A stretch of DNA of 22,244 bases from the NCBI GenBank assembly GCA_946479435.1, contig CAMLFX010000049.1:1-22244 (forward strand). Direction: 5' to 3'. This DNA comes from an uncultured Sphingobacteriales bacterium (lineage in GTDB: Bacteria > Bacteroidota > Bacteroidia > Chitinophagales > Chitinophagaceae). The notes below the pieces were generated by a model that was given only the letters and a program-made list of their open reading frames with translations, was not told the origin of the DNA and did not search any database. Numbering within the stretch: the stretch's first letter is position 1; each line of letters starts with the position of its first letter. This document shows positions 16,391-22,244 of the stretch, in pieces. The position numbers were made by a program, and so were the translations under genes.

Positions 16391-16645
16391 ATGAAAAAAT
16401 ATATAGCACACATCAATATAATGCCTTTGAAAGAATTGTTAGACCCTCAGGGCAAAGCCGTTAATAACAGCCTGCACAACCTGGGCCTTACACAAGTACA
16501 AAATGTACGCATAGGCAAACACATACACCTGCATATAGAAGCTGCTACTAAAGAAGAAGCTGAAAAAATTACCCACGAGGCGTGCAAAAAGCTTTTGGCT
16601 AACCAGGTAATGGAAGCTTTTGACTTTAATGTAGCTGAACTTTAA
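16391..16645 (+). CDS. purS: Phosphoribosylformylglycinamidine synthase subunit PurS
   Basis: PurS is the small structural subunit of the three-part FGAM synthase (PurS-PurQ-small PurL) of purine biosynthesis; it bridges the glutaminase and synthetase. The 84-residue product matches the family length. The sequence shows the conserved segments LLDPQGKAVNNSLHNLG, VQNVRIGKHIHLHI and the C-terminal ANQVMEAFDF (usually LxNPVIExxxF). The reading frame extends upstream to 16325 inside pssA, but that extension is unlike PurS, so the ATG at 16391 is used. purQ and purL are not in the window. The gene lies between pssA and rsmI; rsmI begins one base after its stop, which suggests coupled translation. 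Confidence 0.92.
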   Translation: MKKYIAHINIMPLKELLDPQGKAVNNSLHNLGLTQVQNVRIGKHIHLHIEAATKEEAEKITHEACKKLLANQVMEAFDFNVAEL

Positions 16646-16646
16646 T

Positions 16647-17315
16647 ATGAAGCTTTACCTCGTGCCTTCACCCATAGGCAACCTGGGCGATATTACTTAC
16701 CGGGCCGTAGAGGTATTGAATAAAGCTGATAGTATTTTGTGCGAGGACACGCGTACCAGCTCGGTACTGCTGCGCCATTATAATATTCAGAAACCCCTTA
16801 TTCCTCATCACCAGCACAATGAGCACAAAATGCTGGCGCATATTGTTGAGCAGTTGCAAAGCGGGAAAACTTATGCACTGCTTACCGATGCCGGAACACC
16901 CGGCATTTCCGATCCCGGCTTTTTACTGGTACGTGAATGTCTGCGCAACAATATCCCGGTTGAATGCCTGCCTGGTGCTACGGCCTTTGTGCCTGCTCTG
17001 GTACAATCGGGCATACCCTGCAATCGTTTTGTATTTGAAGGGTTTCTGCCGCCTAAAAAAGGCAGGCAAACCGTACTAAAATTGCTGGCAGAAGAAGAAA
17101 GGGCAATTATTTTATACGAATCTCCTCACCGCCTGGCTAAAACGCTGGTTGAATTATCGGAGATATTTGGTAAAGAGCGGAATGCAGCCGTTTGCCGCGA
17201 ACTCACCAAGATGTTTGAAGAAACAAGAAAAGGCACACTGGAAGAACTTGCACAACACTATGAAAAACATGCACCTAAAGGTGAAATAGTGCTGGTGATA
17301 CAAGGCAGGGACTAA
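16647..17315 (+). CDS. rsmI: 16S rRNA (cytidine-1402-2'-O)-methyltransferase
   Basis: RsmI 2'-O-methylates C1402 in the decoding centre of 16S rRNA using S-adenosylmethionine. The 222-residue product has the SAM-dependent tetrapyrrole methylase-like fold signature: LYLVPSPIGNLGDIT at the start, ILCEDTRTSSVLL near residues 31-43, ALLTDAGTPGISDPG near 77-91, and the GATAFVPALVQSG segment. IILYESPHRL follows at about 154-163. It is shorter than the E. coli enzyme (about 286 residues), lacking its C-terminal extension; this is common in related bacteria. It is the last gene of the pssA operon and is followed by a good terminator. The identification is secure. Confidence 0.95.
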   Translation: MKLYLVPSPIGNLGDITYRAVEVLNKADSILCEDTRTSSVLLRHYNIQKPLIPHHQHNEHKMLAHIVEQLQSGKTYALLTDAGTPGISDPGFLLVRECLRNNIPVECLPGATAFVPALVQSGIPCNRFVFEGFLPPKKGRQTVLKLLAEEERAIILYESPHRLAKTLVELSEIFGKERNAAVCRELTKMFEETRKGTLEELAQHYEKHAPKGEIVLVIQGRD

Positions 17316-17337
17316 CGTTGCTCACTATTATATAATA

Positions 17338-17370
17338 ATAAAAGCCACTCGTATGAGTGGCTTTTATCTT
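17338..17370. terminator. Bidirectional terminator between rsmI and the Thr-rich lipoprotein gene
   Basis: A 13-bp perfect stem (17338-17350 with 17355-17367; core GCCACTC/GAGTGGC) closes a four-base GTAT loop with A-rich and T-rich bases on either side. It lies 22 bases after the rsmI stop and 19 bases after the end of the convergent lipoprotein gene, so it should end both transcripts. Confidence 0.85.
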
Positions 17371-17386
17371 AAACTGTAACTAAAAC

Positions 17387-17602
17387 TTATTTAGTTTCAG
17401 TAGTTGTAGTTGTAGTGGTTGCTTGTACTGTTGTATCAGCAGGAGCAGCAGTCATTGTATCAACTGGAGCTGGAGCTGGTTCTGGAGTAACCATAGTAGT
17501 AGTATCAGTAGTAGTTTCAGTTTCAGTAGTTTCGCTGTTACCGCAAGAAGCTACGAAAAGGCCCATAGTCAGGGCGAAGATGCTCATTTTAACAAATTTC
17601 AT
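17387..17602 (-). CDS. Small Thr-rich lipoprotein, function unknown
   Basis: This is a 71-residue predicted lipoprotein. The signal peptide MKFVKMSIFALTMGLFVAS ends at lipobox cysteine C20. The mature part is almost pure low complexity: 22 of the 51 residues after the Cys are threonine, with Pro/Ala (PEPAPAP) and acidic residues, and it ends in TTTTTTTETK. No fold or motif can be recognised; it may be a disordered, possibly O-glycosylated surface tether (inference: Bacteroidota O-glycosylate D-S/T motifs, and DT pairs occur here). An ATG five codons downstream is an alternative start. It is divergent from the sigma factor gene and shares with it a perfect 12-base upstream motif, so it may be a target of that sigma factor. 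The intact signal peptide and lipobox and the flanking terminator argue that it is a real gene. Confidence 0.75.
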   Translation of the reverse strand: MKFVKMSIFALTMGLFVASCGNSETTETETTTDTTTMVTPEPAPAPVDTMTAAPADTTVQATTTTTTTETK

Positions 17603-17647
17603 GACTTTTTCTTTTTAAGATTGTTTCACATTTATACCCTAATGGAA

Positions 17648-17659
17648 AAAAGGTAACCC
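17648..17659 (-). promoter_or_regulatory. GGGTTACCTTTT motif upstream of the lipoprotein gene
   Basis: On the minus strand this reads GGGTTACCTTTT, 45 bases before the lipoprotein ATG. It is an exact inverted copy of the motif at 17749-17760 in front of the sigma factor gene, so each copy points towards its own gene. It may be a shared promoter element or an operator. Confidence 0.45.
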
Positions 17660-17748
17660 ATCTTTTTTAAAATTTTTTTATTGTAATATAATTAGCCTCC
17701 TTTTGAGTGATTCTTTAACTAATTTTAACGGTAGTTTCATTATTATAA

Positions 17749-17760
17749 GGGTTACCTTTT
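17749..17760 (+). promoter_or_regulatory. GGGTTACCTTTT motif upstream of the sigma factor gene
   Basis: This is the second copy of the 12-base motif, 20 bases before the GTG start of the sigma gene. Its TACCTTTT part is one base away from TAnnTTTG, so it could be a -7 element or an ECF-type promoter motif recognised by the encoded sigma factor itself. Confidence 0.45.
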
Positions 17761-17780
17761 ACAATTAAGAGCATTAATAC

Positions 17781-18359
17781 GTGAACGGATTTGTACATAC
17801 AGACCAGCAATTACTAAACGAACTTGCAAACGGTAACCGTACTGCCACAGAAAAGATATATGTTGATAATTATCCTATCATAATAGGTTGGATAAAAACA
17901 AATGGTGGTTCTGAAGCTGATGCTGCCGATATATATCAGGAAGCAATGATCGTTTTATACGAAAAAGCGCAAAACGAGGAGTTTAGGCTGGCATGTAAAG
18001 TGGGTACCTATCTTTTTGCTATCAGTAAAAATCTTTGGTACAAAAAGATACAAAAATTGCAAAAGCAACCGGGCTTTCTTCCGGAAAATGCGGGTGCTGA
18101 TGAGAATAACGATTGGGCTTACGAAGATGATATTAAGGCCCACCAGGAAAGAGAGTTGCACTATGAACAGTTAGATTCAGCACTCGACCAACTGGGAGAA
18201 CCGTGCAGATCTTTATTAAAAGCTTTTTACCAGCATGATAAAAACATGCAGGAGATAGCAGCAGATTTTGGGTATACTAACCCCGATAATGCAAAAACGC
18301 AAAAATATAAGTGCCTTAACCGCCTCAGGAAGTTATTCTACAGCGCACAGGCAAAATGA
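17781..18359 (+). CDS. ECF-type sigma-70 family RNA polymerase sigma factor
   Basis: This 192-residue protein is an alternative sigma factor of the sigma-70/ECF type with only regions 2 and 4. Region 2 lies at about 24-95 (DAADIYQEAMIVLYEKA, then VGTYLFAISKNLWYKKIQK); region 4 covers about 130-188 (LDQLGEPCRSLLKAFYQHDKNMQEIAADFGY, then AKTQKYKCLNRLRKL). An acidic linker with many Asp/Glu joins them. The start is a GTG at 17781; no ATG fits upstream. The stop codon overlaps the next gene's ATG (ATGA), which strongly suggests translational coupling with the membrane-bound protease gene, as for sigma/anti-sigma pairs. It is divergent from the Thr-rich lipoprotein gene, which shares its upstream motif. 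The regulon is unknown. Confidence 0.9.
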   Translation: MNGFVHTDQQLLNELANGNRTATEKIYVDNYPIIIGWIKTNGGSEADAADIYQEAMIVLYEKAQNEEFRLACKVGTYLFAISKNLWYKKIQKLQKQPGFLPENAGADENNDWAYEDDIKAHQERELHYEQLDSALDQLGEPCRSLLKAFYQHDKNMQEIAADFGYTNPDNAKTQKYKCLNRLRKLFYSAQAK

Positions 18360-19462
18360 TAAAGGAAAATATAACAATGGCTACTGATAGTAATATTTGG
18401 AAACTGGCAGAGGCTTACGTAAATGGTACTATGCAGCCTGCTGAACTTACCATCCTAAAAGACAGGCTGGCAAGCAACGCTGCATTTGCGGCCGAGTTTT
18501 ACGAATGTGCCAACATGCTGCGCTCTTTAAATGGTAGCGGCGAGCAGAACAGGTTTCGCTCCATGCTTAAAAGTATACATACCGCAAATGTTGCCGTACC
18601 GGTAAAAACCAAGTCCAACGGTACACGCACCATACCACTGCGCACGCACTACCTTCGCACAGGCGCTATTGCAGCAAGCATTGCATTACTTACTTCGCTT
18701 ACTACATTTTGGGCAATACAGCACAACAACAAAAAGATCGCCTCTCAATATAGCCTGCTGAAACGCGACCTGGAAAGCTACAAACGTGCTAACAACCAGG
18801 TAGTAAGTACTATAAAAGATAGTAAATACAGCACACCGCAGGCCGAAGCCAGGTATACAGGCACCGGCTTTGCTGTAACGAACGATGGATATATTGTTAC
18901 CAACTATCACGTTACCGAAGGTGCTGATTCGGTATATATTCAGAACAGCGATGGCAGATATTATAAAGCTTATGTTGTGAGCTTCGATAAGCAATCAGAT
19001 ATATCGCTCCTGAAAGTAGAAGATAAGACCTTCCGCTTTGCGAAAGGAGAGATACCATACACTTTCGCTAACGCCAAAAGGTCGCTTGGCGACCGTGTGT
19101 ACACATTAGGCTATCCGCAAGATGAAATAGTATATAGTGAAGGCTACATAAGCGCAAAAAATGGTTATGAAGGCGATTCATTACAATACCGCCTGCAAAT
19201 ACCTGCCAGCCCCGGCCAAAGCGGTGCGCCGGTTATTGATGATAAGGGCACTGTAGTGGCCATTATTACAGGTAAAGAAAGCGAAACAGAAGGCACTACT
19301 TATGCTGTAAGTTCCAATGCCCTGCTACGCATGCTGCACAACATACCTAAAGAAAACAATGTACGCCTCGCAAAAACCAATAAACTGGGCTACATGAACC
19401 GCCAGCAGCAAATAGAAAAGCTGCAGAATTATACTTGCTCTATCAAAGTTTATAAGAAATAA
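18356..19462 (+). CDS. Membrane-anchored trypsin/HtrA-like serine protease with N-terminal anti-sigma-like domain
   Basis: The 368-residue product appears to be a single-pass membrane protein. Residues about 14-75 (LAEAYVNGTMQPAELTILKD, then LASNAAFAAEFYE and FRSMLKSIH) resemble the N-termini of Bacteroidota anti-sigma factors. A basic stretch (82-101) precedes a transmembrane helix at about 102-121, so the N-terminus should be cytoplasmic. After a short charged helix, residues 168-330 form a trypsin-like domain: GTGFAVTNDGYIVTNYHV with H185, SDISLLKV with D215, and PGQSGAP with S289, an apparently complete triad facing the periplasm. There is no PDZ domain. The ATG overlaps the sigma stop (ATGA); an ATG at 18377 would remove seven residues. 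A role as the anti-sigma factor for the upstream sigma is inferred from context and domain order. Confidence 0.85.
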   Translation: MIKENITMATDSNIWKLAEAYVNGTMQPAELTILKDRLASNAAFAAEFYECANMLRSLNGSGEQNRFRSMLKSIHTANVAVPVKTKSNGTRTIPLRTHYLRTGAIAASIALLTSLTTFWAIQHNNKKIASQYSLLKRDLESYKRANNQVVSTIKDSKYSTPQAEARYTGTGFAVTNDGYIVTNYHVTEGADSVYIQNSDGRYYKAYVVSFDKQSDISLLKVEDKTFRFAKGEIPYTFANAKRSLGDRVYTLGYPQDEIVYSEGYISAKNGYEGDSLQYRLQIPASPGQSGAPVIDDKGTVVAIITGKESETEGTTYAVSSNALLRMLHNIPKENNVRLAKTNKLGYMNRQQQIEKLQNYTCSIKVYKK

Positions 19463-19484
19463 TTTTATCTGTTATCAACATACC

Positions 19485-19520
19485 AGGGCAGTAGTCATCA
19501 AACTACTGCCCTTATTTTTG
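19485..19520 (+). terminator. Intrinsic terminator after the sigma/protease operon
   Basis: An 11-bp stem (AGGGCAGTAGT at 19485-19495 with ACTACTGCCCT at 19502-19512) has a six-base loop and is followed by TATTTTTG. It begins 23 bases after the protease stop codon and closes the sigma/protease transcription unit. Confidence 0.85.
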
Positions 19521-19582
19521 CGTATATAGTGTGATTGTACCTGTAGAAAACTAATTATATAATTCAGCAGTTAGTTATTATA

Positions 19583-19590
19583 TAACTTTG
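19583..19590 (+). promoter_or_regulatory. -7 promoter element of tatC-rpiB
   Basis: TAACTTTG is an exact TAnnTTTG located 18 bases before the tatC GTG. No TTG is found at the expected -33 position. It is preceded by the terminator of the sigma operon, consistent with a new transcription unit. Confidence 0.5.
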
Positions 19591-19608
19591 CGCCCGTAAA
19601 TACTCGAA

Positions 19609-20463
19609 GTGAGCATTATAGATAAATTCCTGGATAAAAGACAATCAGATACGGGAGCCGAAATGGCTTTTACCGATCATATTGAAGCATTAAGATGGCA
19701 TATAGTACGCTCGTTAGTTGCTGTAATTATTACGGCCATAGTTATGTTCTTCAATATAGAATGGATATTTGATCATATAATACTTGGCCCCGCCCACTCA
19801 TATTTTGTTTCTTATCGGGTATTGTGCCAATTAGGACATCTTATTCACATAGATGCACTTTGCCTGCAGGATATAAAAATGGAATTTCAGAATACTGAAC
19901 TATCAGGCCAGTTCATGATGAGTTTTTCCGTATCCTTCATGTTAGGCTTTATTGTTGCTTTTCCATACATATTTTGGGAGTTTTGGCGCTTTATAAAGCC
20001 TGCACTTACACCACAGGAAATACGGTATGCACGTGGTATTGTTTTCTGGACCTCGCTATTATTCTTTACCGGCGTTGCCTTTGCTTATTATGTAATTGCA
20101 CCTTTTACTATCAACTTCTTTGCCAACTACCAGTTGAGCCCTTCTTTCAAGAACATCATCACTATGTCTAACTATTACGACACTATGAGTGATCTGATTT
20201 TAGGCATGGGTCTTGTTTTCGAATTGCCGGTTGTAGTATTCTTTCTCTCGCGCATTGGCTTACTTACTCCAAAACTTATGCGCGATAAACGTAACTACGC
20301 TGTACTTATCATTTTCATATTAGCGGCTGTCATTACTCCACCCGATTGGTTTAGTATATGGTTAGTTGCCATTCCTTTGATAATTTTGTACGAAGCAGCA
20401 ATAGCCATCAGCGACCGTGCTGTGAAAGCAAGGAAGAAAAGGGAACTAATGAAAAACAACTAA
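19609..20463 (+). CDS. tatC: Sec-independent (Tat) protein translocase TatC
   Basis: TatC is the inner-membrane receptor for twin-arginine signal peptides and, with TatA-type proteins, exports folded proteins. The 284-residue product begins with a GTG; the first internal ATG (M19) would start just before the conserved segment FTDHIEALRWHIVRS and trim the N-terminal cytoplasmic region, so the GTG is preferred. Six hydrophobic segments are visible (about 31-50, 106-128, 142-168, 190-215, 232-246, 250-268). FIKPALTPQEIRYAR near 128-142 and the ITPPDW segment near the last loop are typical. The segment between helices 1 and 2 is enlarged with Cys residues (VLCQLGHLIHIDALCLQD), as in other Bacteroidota TatC proteins as far as I recall. 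rpiB follows after four bases; no tatA is in the window. Confidence 0.94.
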   Translation: MSIIDKFLDKRQSDTGAEMAFTDHIEALRWHIVRSLVAVIITAIVMFFNIEWIFDHIILGPAHSYFVSYRVLCQLGHLIHIDALCLQDIKMEFQNTELSGQFMMSFSVSFMLGFIVAFPYIFWEFWRFIKPALTPQEIRYARGIVFWTSLLFFTGVAFAYYVIAPFTINFFANYQLSPSFKNIITMSNYYDTMSDLILGMGLVFELPVVVFFLSRIGLLTPKLMRDKRNYAVLIIFILAAVITPPDWFSIWLVAIPLIILYEAAIAISDRAVKARKKRELMKNN

Positions 20464-20467
20464 GCTT

Positions 20468-20920
20468 ATGAACACTACTTTCAATAAAGAACTACCCATA
20501 GCTATTGGCTGCGACCATGCCGGCTTTGAATATAAAGAACTGATAAAACAGCAACTGACCGATATGGGCTGGAAAGTTGAGGACAAAGGCACATACAGCG
20601 CCGATAGTACCGACTATGCCGACTATGCACATCCCGTGGCTAATATGGTAACAGGCAATGAGGCCGCAGCAGGTGTTTTGATTTGTGGTAGTGGTAATGG
20701 TATCTGCATGACGGCCAATAAACATGCCGGTATCAGAGCAGCGCTTTGCTGGAATGAAGAACTTGCATCGCTGGCGCGCCAGCACAACAACGCAAATGTT
20801 ATATGCCTGCCTGCACGCTTTGTAGATATTGAGCTTGCTAAGAAAATGGTAGCTACATTCCTGTCAACAGCCTTTGAAGGCGGAAGGCATGAGCGCAGGG
20901 TTGAGAAGATAGATGTTTAG
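20468..20920 (+). CDS. rpiB: Ribose-5-phosphate isomerase B
   Basis: RpiB interconverts ribose 5-phosphate and ribulose 5-phosphate in the pentose phosphate pathway. The 150-residue product has the family signatures: GCDHAGFEYK at 14-23, the anion-hole/catalytic segment CGSGNGICMTANK with C73, IRAALCW, the RQHNNANVICLPAR segment with H106, and the C-terminal GGRHERRVEKI with H141 and R144. The length is normal. It starts four bases after the tatC stop and is probably cotranscribed, although the two functions are unrelated. It ends 13 bases from the end of a convergent TonB-dependent receptor gene, with no clear terminator between them. Confidence 0.95.
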   Translation: MNTTFNKELPIAIGCDHAGFEYKELIKQQLTDMGWKVEDKGTYSADSTDYADYAHPVANMVTGNEAAAGVLICGSGNGICMTANKHAGIRAALCWNEELASLARQHNNANVICLPARFVDIELAKKMVATFLSTAFEGGRHERRVEKIDV

Positions 20921-20933
20921 GCCCTCGCTTCCA

Positions 20934-22244
20934 TTAATCAATATTCAGCCTAACTGCGGTAAAAAAGCTGCGTGGCAGGAAATTCACAGAAAGGCTGCCG
21001 CCACCATGTGCACCACCACTTGAGGCGCTGACGCCTGAAAGCTGCAACTGCTGTGTATTAAACACGTTCTTGACACCAAGCGTTAGCTGTAGCTTTTTAT
21101 CAAAGAACTTCTTATCGATAGAAGCATCACAAAGGTGATAGCCTGACTGCTTGCCTTGGTAAATTATATAGCCTTCTACAGAAGGTTGCTGGAAAGGGCT
21201 GGGGCTATTATATTTTTCAATAACACTAACACTTAGCTGTGGTTTTCTCCAGGTATAAGTAAGGCTGGCTGTAAATTCCTGTACATTAAAAGCATCATAA
21301 CCCGGTACAAACTTAGCGCTATCACCGGGTTCTGAAAAAGTATGATTATTAGAAAAACCAAGCTGGGCATGGAAACCTTTCCATTGTCCATCTACCTGGA
21401 AGTTTCCTATCATATTACTTTGATGCAATACATTGCCATAAGTATAGTTAATGTTATTTGCAATGGTATCTGCCTTTATCAATACAATACCGTTCGTTAC
21501 ATCATTGTAATATCCCGTAACTATAAACTGTAAATAATCCGCATCTTTTTCATATGCCTGGTAAGAGCCGGATAACTGTATGTGCTGGCTTTTTTCAGAC
21601 CGCAAATCAGGATTACCCAATATATTGTGACTATCATCATTGAAATCCAGATATAACTCTTTTAGCGATGCTACACGAAAGCCATTGGTATATGAGGCAC
21701 GTATTTGTATTCTGTCAAGGGGCGTATATAAGAGATTGATACTTGGTATTAATGGCGTGTTGTATGTTGTATTATAAGAGCCCCGTCCACCTACTTGTAA
21801 AGTAAGCTTATCCTGTATCAACGGTGTTGATGCACTTGCATAAACAGCATAATCCTGAATAGTCTTATTCTTACCTTCTATCTTCAGGCTGCTGGCATAC
21901 TCAAGGTTAAAATCATAACCTACAGTATAGTCAATCTTCCAAGCCCTATTACTATAGTTACTTCTTAAATATACATTGTGAAACGTAGAAGTATCTTGCG
22001 CCCCTTTACTTGCGATAGGTAATTCTGTTAGGGTATTTAAATTTTTTATTACAGAGCTACGAGTTCGGTAATAAACTGAATATCCATTTTGGCTTTGCCA
22101 TCTGCCTGTTTTACCCAAATTGCCTGCCATTGCAAGGCGGCTCATAATCCTTGAAGTACGATAATATTGGTCTGTTGCAGAAACACCGTTAAAAGCATCG
22201 TATTGACTTACAGAACCCTTATTGGTAATTTTTTCTTTCAGGTA
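20934..22244 (-). CDS. TonB-dependent outer-membrane receptor, C-terminal part (cut by the window edge)
   Basis: The open frame continues without a stop to the right edge, so about 436 C-terminal residues are visible and the true start lies outside; the internal ATG at 22145 is not the start. The visible part is the beta-barrel of a TonB-dependent receptor of the vitamin/siderophore/heme type: repeated amphipathic strands, the conserved stretch IQIRASYTNGFRVASLKELY, then NPDLRSEKSQHIQLSGSYQ, and a late LTLGVKNVFNTQQ. A Gly/Ser/His-containing loop (SGVSASSGGAHGGG) lies before the final strand SFFTAVRLNID. The plug domain and any substrate clue would be upstream. It converges on rpiB with a 13-base gap. 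The substrate cannot be assigned. Confidence 0.9.
   Translation of the reverse strand, partial: YLKEKITNKGSVSQYDAFNGVSATDQYYRTSRIMSRLAMAGNLGKTGRWQSQNGYSVYYRTRSSVIKNLNTLTELPIASKGAQDTSTFHNVYLRSNYSNRAWKIDYTVGYDFNLEYASSLKIEGKNKTIQDYAVYASASTPLIQDKLTLQVGGRGSYNTTYNTPLIPSINLLYTPLDRIQIRASYTNGFRVASLKELYLDFNDDSHNILGNPDLRSEKSQHIQLSGSYQAYEKDADYLQFIVTGYYNDVTNGIVLIKADTIANNINYTYGNVLHQSNMIGNFQVDGQWKGFHAQLGFSNNHTFSEPGDSAKFVPGYDAFNVQEFTASLTYTWRKPQLSVSVIEKYNSPSPFQQPSVEGYIIYQGKQSGYHLCDASIDKKFFDKKLQLTLGVKNVFNTQQLQLSGVSASSGGAHGGGSLSVNFLPRSFFTAVRLNID

Noticed and set aside
17832..17838. Third GGTAACC copy, inside the sigma gene, as a binding site
   Set aside because: Only seven bases are shared, it lies in coding sequence, and a similar GGTTACC also occurs by chance inside the PKD gene.

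Overview
The window reads as a chromosomal segment of a Bacteroidota bacterium, most likely of the Chitinophagales/Chitinophagaceae type. The evidence is a GldH-family gliding lipoprotein, a large PKD protein with a type IX secretion (T9SS) type-B C-terminal sorting domain followed by a PorP/SprF-family protein, a DUF2911 protein, a TonB-dependent receptor, a stand-alone PurS, and six exact copies of the Bacteroidota -7 promoter element TAnnTTTG just upstream of genes. Shine-Dalgarno sequences are weak or absent, as is usual for the phylum. I see no rRNA, tRNA, CRISPR array, insertion sequence or phage gene, and no gene-free stretch longer than about 215 bases. The taxonomic placement is inference.

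Layout, left to right. (1) 184-3177: gpmI (+) and an EnvC-type murein hydrolase activator (-) converge on one 18-bp hairpin that contains the envC stop codon. (2) 3337-5693 (+): a tight operon of yicC, gldH and an orphan sensor histidine kinase, whose 3' end overlaps the convergent rnhB (-, 5653-6300) by 41 bases. (3) 6422-7504 (+): an AI-2E family membrane protein. (4) 7670-9252 (-): a flavin reductase-like protein and a secreted DUF2911 protein, separated by a candidate terminator. (5) 9446-9919 (+): a YkuK-type RNase H-like protein, divergent from the DUF2911 gene across a region with three adjacent dyad symmetries. (6) 10090-14740 (+): the PKD/beta-propeller T9SS cargo and its PorP/SprF partner, followed by an OmpR-type response regulator (14804-15505) with its own promoter and terminator. 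(7) 15616-17315 (+): a pssA-purS-rsmI operon. (8) 17387-19462: a Thr-rich lipoprotein gene (-) divergent from an ECF-type sigma factor gene, which overlaps (ATGA) a gene for an unusual membrane protein. (9) 19609-20920 (+): tatC-rpiB. (10) 20934 to the right edge (-): the C-terminal part of a TonB-dependent receptor.

The most interesting locus is 17387-19462. The protein encoded after the sigma factor has a short cytoplasmic domain resembling anti-sigma N-termini of this phylum, one membrane helix, and a periplasmic trypsin/HtrA-like protease with an apparently intact His-Asp-Ser triad. That would join the anti-sigma and the envelope-stress protease, separate proteins in the RseA/DegS paradigm, in a single polypeptide. 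A perfect 12-base motif (GGGTTACCTTTT) lies in matching orientation upstream of both divergent genes, so the lipoprotein may belong to the same regulon. The function is inferred from architecture and context only.

A second theme is the cell surface: GldH, a two-component kinase and regulator encoded 9 kb apart, the T9SS cargo/PorP pair, TatC and the TonB receptor. The remaining genes are largely housekeeping (glycolysis, cell division, phospholipid and purine synthesis, rRNA methylation, pentose phosphates).
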